Shown: positions 18,473-26,460 of the stretch, piece after piece
How positions within the stretch are numbered: the stretch's first letter is position 1
Layout: each line of letters begins with the position of its first letter
Origin: Thermoplasmatales archaeon I-plasma
Lineage (GTDB): Archaea; Thermoplasmatota; Thermoplasmata; Thermoplasmatales; GCA-001856825
DNA: 64,000 bases
NCBI GenBank assembly: GCA_001856825.1
Contig: ATMD01000004.1
Coordinates: 62,001 to 126,000 of the forward strand
Direction: 5' to 3'
Translations under genes and position numbers: made by a program
Notes under the pieces: generated by a model
Database searches by the model: none
Told to the model about the DNA's origin: nothing
Seen by the model: only the letters and a program-made list of their open reading frames with translations

Positions 18473-18784
18473 ATGAAAGTTGACAAAGCGGATATTAGAA
18501 AACTTCCCAGAAGGTTTGAATTTCCTTGGGGGAAGGGTATGATAACAGAGGAGGCATCAATAAGGTGCACTTTGACAACCAAGGGATTGAAGGAATCTTG
18601 GGAACCAACAATCCAGCTGCTTGAATTTGAAAATGGTGATAGGGCGTTAAGATTCTGTATTTACAGCAGGGGAAGGCTGAGAAGGATGCCAATGATACTT
18701 GACGATGTACAGGCAAGAGCATTAGCATCTGAAATTAAAGTTAATAAAAAACTCAAGACACTATTGGGAAATTTGATAAAGTAA
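18473..18784 (+). CDS. Small basic hypothetical protein
   Basis: 103 residues with no recognised family. The sequence has ordered, protein-like content: a basic N-terminus (DKADIRKLPRRFEFPWGKG), a central beta-rich part (ESWEPTIQLLEFENGDRALRF) and an amphipathic C-terminal helix. An AAGGA ribosome binding site precedes the ATG by 6 nt, which supports translation. Soluble, with no Cys motif. It stands alone between two gene-poor stretches. Confidence 0.55.
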   Translation: MKVDKADIRKLPRRFEFPWGKGMITEEASIRCTLTTKGLKESWEPTIQLLEFENGDRALRFCIYSRGRLRRMPMILDDVQARALASEIKVNKKLKTLLGNLIK

Positions 18785-19143
18785 TACGTTTGATCAAACA
18801 ACCAAAACATAAGACCAACATGGAACTGATATCCTTCATCCATTTAGCGAGTTCATTCTTTAAGTTTTCACACAGACCTGGTAAATGATTTGTGTTGATT
18901 TCAGATGTGCCGTCTAATTTGCGTATTTTATATAAAGAGGCCCAGAAGGACAGTCTGGAGGTTCTTCTCATAATACCTTTAGTTGTTGAATCCTTCTGAA
19001 ACAGTAAAATAGTTGCATTAAACAACTGACCTTTGTTTCCTCACATTTGAAAGTTATCTTAAGACATCAAATTCCTGTCATGTATAGAATCTTTGGACCG
19101 TTTTAACAAAAATTCCGTCTCCCTACCAGTTTATAAAAATGTG
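18785..19143. other. Intergenic region
   Basis: No supported gene. A minus-strand open frame (18753-19025) overlaps the end of the preceding gene and shows no family or start signal. Confidence 0.4.
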
Positions 19144-19168
19144 AAGGATACTGTAGTGCAGTATCCTT
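19144..19168. terminator. Perfect 10-bp hairpin, possible terminator of the SRPBCC gene
   Basis: AAGGATACTG-TAGTG-CAGTATCCTT, arms perfectly complementary. It lies 22 nt beyond the stop of the minus-strand SRPBCC gene and is followed on that strand by a T-rich run (ATTTTTATAA). A second short hairpin (TTCATCT-GG-AGATGAA, 19171-19186) sits between it and the stop, and CAGTATCC recurs once more inside the gene's last codons. Archaeal termination needs mainly the T-run, so the hairpin may have another role. Confidence 0.45.
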
Positions 19169-19190
19169 TCTTCATCTGGAGATGAATTGA

Positions 19191-19628
19191 CTACCAGTAT
19201 CCTATCCCCAAGTTTATCCCGTATTCGAGGAATACTTTGAGGGATGAGAGCATGACGCTCCATCCTTCACAGTGGGAGTAAGAGTCCTGCAGTCCTGTTT
19301 CATCAGGCTTATGTCCGGAATGTTTGATGGAAACCATCGTCTCGTTATCCCCCAATTTTTCAAACTTTATCAGAACATGAGTCTTGGACCCGTCGTCCTT
19401 GAACCAGTCCAGTTCTACTTCCTTGTTCTTCTCCAATCTGACCACTTTCATTGCTTAAACACAAGAAACATCTGGAAAAGTCCAAGTTATTTCGGCTCCC
19501 TGCACCATAGGACCGGTGACCCCACCTGGTACAAAATAACTACCAATCTTGTCAGGGTCAACAACTGCATCGAAGACTTTGTCGATGGGCTTGTTGATTC
19601 TTGTGCTCACTTGAAACTCTAATTTCAA
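19191..19628 (-). pseudogene. SRPBCC / AHSA1-like protein split by an in-frame stop
   Basis: Reading the minus strand from a TTG at 19628, which has an AGGGTGA ribosome binding site 6 nt upstream, gives 145 residues typical of the AHSA1 branch of the START/SRPBCC fold: STRINKPIDKVFDAVVDPDK, then FVPGGVTGPMVQGAEITWTF, and a C-terminal GWSVMLSSLKVFLEYG helix. One TAA interrupts the frame at codon 58 (19455-19457), between FPDVSCV and AMKVVRLEKNKEVELDW. The ATG two codons later could restart an 86-residue fragment lacking the first half of the fold. The gene is divergent from an arsR-type regulator, a pairing common in bacteria and archaea. It is either a recent nonsense pseudogene or a sequence error; the flanking coding frame is otherwise intact. 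Confidence 0.75.
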
Positions 19629-19666
19629 TGCGTTTCACCCTAATGCCATATTTTGGTTAAATATAA

Positions 19667-19686
19667 ATGTTATGAAAACATAACAT
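19667..19686. promoter_or_regulatory. Palindromic operator candidate for the ArsR regulator
   Basis: ATGTTATG-AAAA-CATAACAT is a perfect 8-bp inverted repeat directly behind a TATA-like ATATAAAT, and a third half-site CATAACATG overlaps the arsR start codon at 19698-19706. This placement over the promoter/start region fits autorepression and control of the divergent SRPBCC gene. Confidence 0.6.
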
Positions 19687-19703
19687 GTTGGAGAAACCAT
19701 AAC

Positions 19704-20060
19704 ATGTCTGCTACAGATGAAGAAGCTAACGGTGATGGAAATGTATTCAAGGCACTCGCAGACAACAAGAGAAGAAAGATCCTGGATCTCCTCAAATCAA
19801 GACCGAGAACAACTGGTGAATTGTGTGAACAATTCAAAGAAGTTGATAGATGTACGATTTTAATGCATCTAGAAATTCTTAGGAAATCAGGACTTGTAAT
19901 TTCAAAGAAAGAAGGCAGACTAGTATGGAATTACCTGGACTCACTTCCCATAAAGAGAATCCATGACAGATGGATAGAGGAATATGCAACATATGCTGTA
20001 AGTGTACTTGAAGGGATAAAGAGGAGCCTTGAAACTCAGGACCCTGCGGAAGATGCGTAA
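19704..20060 (+). CDS. ArsR-family winged-helix transcriptional regulator
   Basis: DNA-binding repressor of 118 residues from the preferred ATG, which has GGAG 10 nt upstream. A longer form from a TTG at 19653 would begin inside the operator and is unlikely. The winged helix runs from VFKALADNKRRKILDLL through the recognition helix region VDRCTILMHLEILRKSGLV to the wing KKEGRLVWNYL, and ends with PIKRIHDRWIEEYA, the tail typical of ArsR proteins paired with AHSA1/SRPBCC genes. There is no ArsR-type metal-binding CxC motif, so the signal is probably not a metal. Divergent partner: the split SRPBCC gene. Confidence 0.88.
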   Translation: MSATDEEANGDGNVFKALADNKRRKILDLLKSRPRTTGELCEQFKEVDRCTILMHLEILRKSGLVISKKEGRLVWNYLDSLPIKRIHDRWIEEYATYAVSVLEGIKRSLETQDPAEDA

Positions 20061-20703
20061 GAGCCCAATATGTTCTTAGCAAAACCAAAGGCCAGTGAAT
20101 CTACTAAGTGCACATCTTACAAAAGTAACTGGAAAGAAGGTAATTTAAAAAAGAAGGATGATTAGTACCTGCATATGCTCGACATCGGGCCAATTTTTGT
20201 TTCCTATTTGTCAAGCCATCTATGCCGCAGATGCTAAATTTCACGATTTCTTGAAAGAGCGGCTGGCTAGCTGATATAGTTCCTTGTCATCGTAATATAC
20301 AGGCTTGAAGCTGATCACGGTAAAGGTCAGTTTCATTACATGACATAAGGATGGGAAAAAATCAGTTATGCCTCTTCAAATGTTTTTACCTCTTTGATTC
20401 TGTTGACCGATTATGCTCTTCAATTAGCCTATCTCAATAAATTGGAAAGTTGAAAGATGGGGCATATTTTATCTGGCTGTACCTCACAAGGATGAATTAA
20501 GAAAATGCACGATAGCAGTTGGGGGACCATCGTAAGGAAATGACTGTACTTGGAAGTTTTATGATTTCTAAGAGATACCAATAATTTCAATAATTATTAC
20601 GCAGTGACTACTTCGTCATCATGATGCCTGGCGTGTCAAAAATTGCCTTCTCATATGTTTGGCAATTAGACCGTTTGGAATCACATAAAGAGCGTGATTA
20701 TAT
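20061..20703. other. Gene-poor stretch, possible decayed coding DNA
   Basis: About 640 nt without a supported gene. A 31-codon minus-strand frame (20241-20336, from MKLTFTVISFK) has protein-like content and could be a gene remnant or micro-ORF, but it has no recognised family. Nothing else stands out. Confidence 0.35.
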
Positions 20704-21621
20704 ATGAAAAACATCGATGGTAATAATGAGAGAAATATTCACTATTTCTGGGACAACAGTAACCGTCCCATAGCAAAAGTAAATCAGAATGAGGTATTTA
20801 CTTTAAGCATACCTGACTCTTCCATATTCCAGATAAATAGGAATTCTAACAGGGAAGACCTGAAGAGAATAAACTGGGAAAAGGTGGATGGTGCAGTTGG
20901 CCCAGTTTTCGTGGAGGGGGCTAAACCAGGCGATGCGCTGAAGATAGAGCTACTTGAAGTTGAATCAGGAGACTGGGGCTGGACGGCCATTTTTGAAAAT
21001 TTCGGTATACTATCAAACGAGTTCAAGGATGATATCGTGATATGGGCTATCAACAATGGGACTGCGGGATCCTTGAAGGATGGTTTTCTAGAAGATGTTG
21101 AAATTCCTGTGAGTCCATTTCTTGGGATAGTTGGCACCGCCCCTAAAACCGGAAGACATACCATGATTCCTCCTCAATATTTTGGTGGCAATATGGACAA
21201 CAAACTACTGAAAGCGGGGTCAATTCTCCATCTTCCAGTAAATGTTGATGGAGGATTAGTTTCATTTGCTGATCCCCATGCAGCCCAAGGTGATGGGGAG
21301 GTCTGCGGAACAGCAATTGAAACTACTGCAAGCGTAAAGGTAAGGATAGAAATAGAAAGTGATATGAAGTTGAAATTTCCATACGTGGAAAGCCTAGACA
21401 GACCCGAAGGAAGGATAATGTCTTCCATGGGAATCGGTCCGGATATGAGGGAGGCTGCGAAGGAAGCTGTTGCTGAAATGATTCGTCTTCTCGGTGATGC
21501 AGGATATTCAAGGGAAGAAGCATATGTACTCTGCAGCGTGGCCGGGAATCTCAGAGTTTCAGAAATGGTAGATATGCCAAATTACGTCGTCTCAATGACC
21601 ATGCCCTTTCACCTGTTTTAG
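20704..21621 (+). CDS. Acetamidase/formamidase family protein
   Basis: Hydrolyses short-chain amides to ammonia and the carboxylate (family role). At 305 residues it is full length for the shorter branch. Family landmarks: the N-terminal beta-rich part with VEGAKPGDALKIELLEVE, the ASFADPHAAQGDGEV-like segment (here VSFADPHAAQGDGE, near residues 192-205) and GTAIETTASVKVRIE. The C-terminus DAGYSREEAYVLCSVAGNLRVSEMVD is the conserved helix pair. The likely zinc ligands of the family lie around the HAAQGDGE stretch. No transporter or amide-regulatory gene adjoins it. Physiological substrate unknown. Confidence 0.9.
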   Translation: MKNIDGNNERNIHYFWDNSNRPIAKVNQNEVFTLSIPDSSIFQINRNSNREDLKRINWEKVDGAVGPVFVEGAKPGDALKIELLEVESGDWGWTAIFENFGILSNEFKDDIVIWAINNGTAGSLKDGFLEDVEIPVSPFLGIVGTAPKTGRHTMIPPQYFGGNMDNKLLKAGSILHLPVNVDGGLVSFADPHAAQGDGEVCGTAIETTASVKVRIEIESDMKLKFPYVESLDRPEGRIMSSMGIGPDMREAAKEAVAEMIRLLGDAGYSREEAYVLCSVAGNLRVSEMVDMPNYVVSMTMPFHLF

Positions 21622-21828
21622 GGTAAGAGATTGCGTTTAATATTGTGCACCAGAATCGGAAATTTTGGTAGGTCCTTCCAAGAATGACTCTTTATATGGT
21701 CGACTAAATTTGTATGTAAATAACACCTCTGCATATTTCAAAGGAATGGAGGAGTTTGGAATTTTCGATTGCTCATATTCGAATGGCCACGCAAGCCTAC
21801 ATGAAACCATCACATAGAGGGAAAACAT

Positions 21829-22809
21829 TCAGGTTAATTCCTTCTGAAGCAACTTTTTGAGATAACCAATGTTTATATTACCGCCACTCAGAATCACCGC
21901 TACCCTTTTGGTTTTTGAATCTATTGAACTTCCATTAAGTAGACTTGCCAGGGGGGCAGCACCTGAAGGCTCAACTAGGAAATGGTCATTTATCAGGAGA
22001 GAAATAAGAGAATTTTCGATCTCTTCTTCTTTAACGGCTACCATCCTGTCGACGTTTCTCTTGATAATTTCCATTGTAATTTTACTTGCCATCTTTGTTA
22101 TCAGGCCATCTGCAATGCTCTTCCTTATTTCCGCACTTATTTCTTTCCCATAGTAAGCATTTACAGAGGTTGGATTGTTTTCGCTCTGCACGCCAATTAC
22201 CCTGACTCCGGGATTCAATGATTTCAGGGCAGTAGATATCCCAGAGATCAGGCCTCCGCCTCCAACAGGTACTACTACAGTATCAATTTCCTGCTTGTCC
22301 TCAAAAATCTCGAGCCCGATTGTTCCCTGGCCGGCAATCACGTAAGGATCCTCGAAAGGATGTATGAACTCTGCACCAACTTCGTTGGAATACTTCACCG
22401 CCTTTGCATGTGCTGCCTCATAACTATCTCCACCAACTGCGACTTCTGCACCAAATGAAGTTATGGCGTTCACCTTGTCTGGATTGGCCCATTCTGGAAC
22501 GAATATCCTCGCCTTCTTCCGGAAAATTTTAGATGCATAAGCAAGTGAGAGACCGTGGTTCCCTGAGGAGGCTGTAACTACCCTTTCCGCACTACGAAGT
22601 GATTGAAGTTTATTCACAACACCTCTCAGCTTGAATACCCTCGTTGGCTGGAAAATCTCGGCCTTCAGGTATACCTCCCTTCCAGTTTTGTCGCTGAAAT
22701 ATGGGGAAAATATCAATGGGCTCCTAGTCACGTAGCCCTTGATGTTTTCCGCCGCCTCTTCAATATCCTCAACGGTAACGAAATTTCCCCTTGAATCCGC
22801 ATTGTTCAC
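21829..22809 (-). CDS. Threonine dehydratase-like PLP enzyme (fold type II)
   Basis: A 326-residue PLP-dependent ammonia-lyase that deaminates threonine or serine, or possibly a serine racemase. The PLP lysine is Lys60 in FKLRG, the substrate loop is SSGNHGLSLAY, and the phosphate-binding glycine loop is VPVGGGGLISG. It ends without an ACT domain, so it is the catabolic or unregulated type rather than the isoleucine-feedback IlvA. The start is a GTG. Divergent from the MFS gene across 139 nt. Distinguishing lyase from racemase is not possible from motifs. Confidence 0.9.
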   Translation of the reverse strand: MNNADSRGNFVTVEDIEEAAENIKGYVTRSPLIFSPYFSDKTGREVYLKAEIFQPTRVFKLRGVVNKLQSLRSAERVVTASSGNHGLSLAYASKIFRKKARIFVPEWANPDKVNAITSFGAEVAVGGDSYEAAHAKAVKYSNEVGAEFIHPFEDPYVIAGQGTIGLEIFEDKQEIDTVVVPVGGGGLISGISTALKSLNPGVRVIGVQSENNPTSVNAYYGKEISAEIRKSIADGLITKMASKITMEIIKRNVDRMVAVKEEEIENSLISLLINDHFLVEPSGAAPLASLLNGSSIDSKTKRVAVILSGGNINIGYLKKLLQKELT

Positions 22810-22948
22810 TGCAACAGTACCAATGGTTGATTAATTAATTTATCCGTAGTCTGGAAAATTTCCTTGTTTTTACCCCGGCTATGTAGATACAGACAAGAGT
22901 TAGCAATGCACAGCATTAAATTTCTAAACGCTCTTTCGGAGGTATAGA

Positions 22949-24160
22949 ATGAATGATAAACTAAACTCCCTAGTTTTCACTTCACTAAGCCACTTCTCAG
23001 TGGACGGTAACTTCCTTCTATTTCCAGTCCTACTGACATACTATACTGGAATCAAGGGTCTTTCGTTCTTCGTCATAGGGCTAATGCCCGTCCTATACAA
23101 TCTTATATCGGGTTTTCTAAGCGTATACGTTGGTTCTTATGCTGACCGTGTAGACAGGGACGCTTCAATTCTTACATTTGGACTCATCCTTAACGGCCTT
23201 GCCGCCTTCTTCTTCTCAATTCCTTTCGTGTTCCATGGAGCTGCATATGAATTCATGATCCTCGGATCAGTATTGCTAGGTGTAGGGCAGTCCATTTATC
23301 ATCCCATAGGTGCCACCATACTATCACATACATTTGGACCAAAGGGGTCTGCATCTTACATGGGCATAAATGGTTCATTTGGCAGCCTTGGAAGAAGCGC
23401 ATTCCCGCCCATGCTGGTATTCATTGCAAGTTTTGTAGGGATTGTTTTGGGACTGGAAGTAATTGTCATATACTTCCTGGTAGCGGCAGTCCTTGTGTTC
23501 ATGGGGCTCAAGTTCTTCAAGAGGAAGAACTACCAGTATAGCGTACCAGTCATAAGCAAGGAGAAAGACGCAATCAAAGGCAAGGAGGGCGCATTACCCG
23601 TTTTCCTGCTAATGCTGGTTGTACTTGTTTTCCTCAGGTCGATGTTCATAACCGTTACAACCACTTACATCCCCACTTACCTGGATGGTATTTTCAATTC
23701 AAAGCATCTCATGGCCCTAATACTGGGAATAGCATTCCTTGCACCTGTACTGGGGCAACCGCTATTTGGATACCTGACTTCAAGGTTCGGGGGAAGATTT
23801 ACAGTATCTATTTCATCCGTAGGGTCAGTGGCATTCTTCGTCGTCTTCCTTTATCTTTCGAAGAATTTCCTGACAGTACTTGTGAACTATACTTTCTTCG
23901 CATTCTTTGCATATACTGGTTTCCCTGTTCTGATGGGATACGTTTCCCAGACCGTGCCTAGGGAACATTCGACTCGTGCCAATGCCCTGGTATGGGGTGT
24001 GGGTAACACAATAGGGGGCAGCATAGGATTACTCCTATTCGATGGCGTGCACATATTCACAAGTCTATACCTCTCTTTTACTATACTCCTTGTTTTTGCT
24101 GTGGTGTCCCTAGGATTCCTCGTATACCTACCAAGAAGACCAAAGGTTATTCCCTCTTGA
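22949..24160 (+). CDS. Major facilitator superfamily transporter
   Basis: 403 residues, about 12 predicted transmembrane helices in two halves separated by a basic loop near 190-215 (FFKRKNYQYS...KEKDAIKGKEG). The loop between helices 2 and 3 carries YADRVDRD, the MFS motif A equivalent. The second half has FGYLTSRFGGR at the matching place. Substrate cannot be predicted. An AGGTATAG site precedes the ATG. It is followed by two overlapping small genes without obvious link. Confidence 0.9.
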   Translation: MNDKLNSLVFTSLSHFSVDGNFLLFPVLLTYYTGIKGLSFFVIGLMPVLYNLISGFLSVYVGSYADRVDRDASILTFGLILNGLAAFFFSIPFVFHGAAYEFMILGSVLLGVGQSIYHPIGATILSHTFGPKGSASYMGINGSFGSLGRSAFPPMLVFIASFVGIVLGLEVIVIYFLVAAVLVFMGLKFFKRKNYQYSVPVISKEKDAIKGKEGALPVFLLMLVVLVFLRSMFITVTTTYIPTYLDGIFNSKHLMALILGIAFLAPVLGQPLFGYLTSRFGGRFTVSISSVGSVAFFVVFLYLSKNFLTVLVNYTFFAFFAYTGFPVLMGYVSQTVPREHSTRANALVWGVGNTIGGSIGLLLFDGVHIFTSLYLSFTILLVFAVVSLGFLVYLPRRPKVIPS

Positions 24161-24275
24161 CCAATCAACGACAACTTCTGCCTTCTCTCAAAGTAGTGTT
24201 TATGAACATGGGCTGATATATCATTTGACCCTACAGTAAACAGAAAAGTGAAATACTCAGGTCTGATGGAAATCC

Positions 24276-24446
24276 ATGGCAGAAGAAGAATCAATAATTG
24301 AGAGTTTCATAAAGGCGATAGAGGGGACTCAAAGCTCTGCGGAATTCAACTTTGACAACCTGACAGTTAGATTGTCTGGCACAGTTTCAATAGTCGTAAA
24401 CGGAAAGGTTACAGTGACGGCCAGACCTATACATGACAGAGCCTAA
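24276..24446 (+). CDS. Small hypothetical protein overlapping the next gene
   Basis: A 56-residue frame starting MAEEESIIESF and containing VRLSGTVSIVVNGKVTVTA, an alternating beta-strand pattern. It overlaps the next start by 14 nt, the usual sign of translational coupling. Its core resembles the first part of the next protein (EGSVRVVLNGRDFAV), so the two may be a duplicated pair. No family recognised. Expression is inferred from composition and overlap only. Confidence 0.5.
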   Translation: MAEEESIIESFIKAIEGTQSSAEFNFDNLTVRLSGTVSIVVNGKVTVTARPIHDRA

Positions 24447-24765
24447 GGGCAGGTACCCCATTCTTGAAGGCTCGGTTAGAGTTGTATTGAATGGAAGAGA
24501 TTTTGCGGTAAGATTCGATGAGAGGAAGGTATCAATAAAAGCTAAGGAAGATGACATCAAGTCCTCACTCTCTTTCATGAATGTAAAGGTGAGGGAAGCT
24601 GGAGAAATCCGTAAAATTGCAAAATTAGCATTTAATCTTGGATTCACTGTAAGATTGGAGGACAGCAGGGGTGCCTTCCTTTCCTTTGGCAAGGGGGTTT
24701 GGTCCCCAATAGGCCATTTTTCCTTCAAGCCAAGGATCAGGAAATACCTTAAGGGTGGACATTGA
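24433..24765 (+). CDS. Small hypothetical beta-rich protein
   Basis: 110 residues, no known family. The N-terminal half is beta-rich (LEGSVRVVLNGRDFAVRF), the middle is helical (FMNVKVREAGEIRKIAKLAFNLG), and the end is basic (KPRIRKYLKGGH). Soluble, with no Cys motif. Coupled by a 14-nt overlap to the preceding 56-residue frame. Possibly an archaea-specific conserved protein. Confidence 0.65.
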   Translation: MTEPKGRYPILEGSVRVVLNGRDFAVRFDERKVSIKAKEDDIKSSLSFMNVKVREAGEIRKIAKLAFNLGFTVRLEDSRGAFLSFGKGVWSPIGHFSFKPRIRKYLKGGH

Positions 24766-24871
24766 GGCTAAAATTCTGAATTGAACATAAACACGCTACC
24801 CATCCTCCTTAAAATTTCCGTAGCTGGACCATTGACGTCAAATAATATATTCCAACCCCTTTTCTGGATAT

Positions 24872-25831
24872 ATGGAATTCGGGATCATTTCGCTGGGAAA
24901 TCATGCCACTACAAGAGTGATGCCTTCAATCACTAAGTCAGGTTCTAGGATAACGCATATCTATTCTAGAGACCGCGACAAGGGGGAGAAAATATCCAGG
25001 GAATTCGGGGCGCAGTTCTTCGGTGACTTAGAAGAATTTATCAGGCAACCCTTTGAAGCTGTTTATATTTCGTCACCGAACTCGCTGCATTTCGTCCACG
25101 CAAAGATGGCATTTGAAGCAGGGAAGAGCGTACTGCTCGAAAAGCCAGTTACACTGAGCATCAAAGACACAGAAGAACTTGCCAGCCTCTCGAGGAAGAT
25201 GGACTTGAAGTTCGGAATCGGCTTCCACCTAAGATTTCATCCGGCAGTCGATGAAGTTAAAAAATATCTATCGAACAAAAGCATCGGTGAGACAAGGATC
25301 GCATCAGGGAAGTTCACCAGTAATTCCGTATCTGTTCACGATGGCACATGGTGGGAAATGCCTGAGATGGCCGGAGGGGGATCCATCGCAGGAAGGGGTG
25401 TTCATATCTTCGACAGTTTCATAAATCTGTTCGGAAAGGAAGTAAATCTGGTGAAGGCATCCAATTCACCCAGGTGTGCTGTGATAGAAGATACAATGCA
25501 GGCAACATTCGAATTCAATAATGGCATCATTGCAAATGCTCTTTCCTCTAGAGTGATCTCGTCTATCGGCAATGACCTTTTGATATACGGGAGCGAAGGG
25601 AACCTGATGGTCACTAATTTCTACGCCACTTCAGTATCGTCTGCAGTCTACCTGAATGGCAAGATGATTAAGGAATTTGACAGCGGGACGAATATGTATG
25701 AAGAGGAGGTCAAGGATTTTACAGGTGATTTCAGGAAGATAGCTGGCCCTGAAGAGGCCATACTATCTACAAAGATGCACCTTCTTTCCCAGCAGGCAGC
25801 CTGTTCAGGAACGTCAGTTGAAATCAAGTGA
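24872..25831 (+). CDS. Gfo/Idh/MocA-family oxidoreductase
   Basis: A 319-residue NAD(P)-dependent dehydrogenase acting on sugars or sugar derivatives. The Rossmann fold starts at the N-terminus (FGIISLGNHATTRVMPSI, with GNHATT in place of the usual GxGxxG third glycine). The family EKP motif lies in VLLEKPVTLS near residue 92, with the catalytic Lys. The C-terminal alpha/beta domain includes GGGSIAGRGVHIFDSF, where the family His is present. Aldose dehydrogenase or similar is plausible given glycerate kinase in the same window, but the substrate is not determinable. A TATA-like element AATAATATA lies just before the start (leaderless). Confidence 0.88.
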   Translation: MEFGIISLGNHATTRVMPSITKSGSRITHIYSRDRDKGEKISREFGAQFFGDLEEFIRQPFEAVYISSPNSLHFVHAKMAFEAGKSVLLEKPVTLSIKDTEELASLSRKMDLKFGIGFHLRFHPAVDEVKKYLSNKSIGETRIASGKFTSNSVSVHDGTWWEMPEMAGGGSIAGRGVHIFDSFINLFGKEVNLVKASNSPRCAVIEDTMQATFEFNNGIIANALSSRVISSIGNDLLIYGSEGNLMVTNFYATSVSSAVYLNGKMIKEFDSGTNMYEEEVKDFTGDFRKIAGPEEAILSTKMHLLSQQAACSGTSVEIK

Positions 25832-25847
25832 TAGAAATTAAGTGAAA

Positions 25848-26351
25848 TTACTGCCTTGCTGCCTTCTTCATGTACTGGTTTCTTACAACGAAGTTTAGGC
25901 CGATGCTGATAACGAACACTATGAGGATTCCTACAAGGAAATCGTTGTAAACAAAGAGCGAGTGGTACAGATAATAAAGCGCATAGAGAACAACGTAACC
26001 AATGAGGAGCACTATCAATGAAAGGTACCTGTATATCGCAGGCATTGATTGAATACTCAGCATTCCAGGGTGACTCTTGTAATACTCTATACTCCTCAAC
26101 ATCTGGTCTGTTGCCTTGGTCCTCTGGCAAAGTGGGTCCTGAAGTGTCTTGCTTGCATCGTTCAGCATCTGGTCAGACATCATCTTGTTCCCCACGTCCG
26201 CATAAAGTTGCGTAAGCTGGAGCTGAACTCTTGCAATGTTTTCGCAGTTGCTTCCGTATGAGCTGTTAGTCCTGAGATTAGTGAGTTGTTCTTCCAACCT
26301 CCGGATCCTTTCTTCCTTATTTGATGTGAATGGCAATCTATTCCTCTCCAT
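25848..26351 (-). CDS. Coiled-coil membrane protein, unknown function
   Basis: 167 residues. The N-terminal half is charged and helical, with coiled-coil spacing (KEERIRRLEEQLTNLRTN). Two transmembrane helices follow, at about 108-130 and 136-157 (IVLLIGYVVLYALYYLY and FLVGILIVFVISIGLNFV), and a short basic tail. This topology places both ends in the cytoplasm. No family recognised. Its end is convergent with the Gfo/Idh/MocA gene, 16 nt apart. Confidence 0.7.
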   Translation of the reverse strand: MERNRLPFTSNKEERIRRLEEQLTNLRTNSSYGSNCENIARVQLQLTQLYADVGNKMMSDQMLNDASKTLQDPLCQRTKATDQMLRSIEYYKSHPGMLSIQSMPAIYRYLSLIVLLIGYVVLYALYYLYHSLFVYNDFLVGILIVFVISIGLNFVVRNQYMKKAARQ

Positions 26352-26460
26352 TGCACGCTATGAAGTGTGCATCATTGTTAGTCTATTTTATTATAAAAAT
26401 ATACCTTTTATTTAGCAATTGGCTGCACGGTTAGTTGCCCTATACTCGGAAATGTACCAA

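Noticed and set aside
18753..19025. 90-codon minus-strand frame
   Set aside because: Overlaps the end of a better-supported gene and has no family or start signal; too weak to call.
21637..21828. 63-codon minus-strand frame upstream-adjacent to the acetamidase end
   Set aside because: No recognisable features; ends directly at the threonine dehydratase stop side and looks like spacer.
5335..22820. Second copy of the tRNA-Lys 3' end as an attachment-site repeat
   Set aside because: I looked for the T-arm sequence downstream and found none, and no integrase gene, so an attL/attR pair is not claimed.
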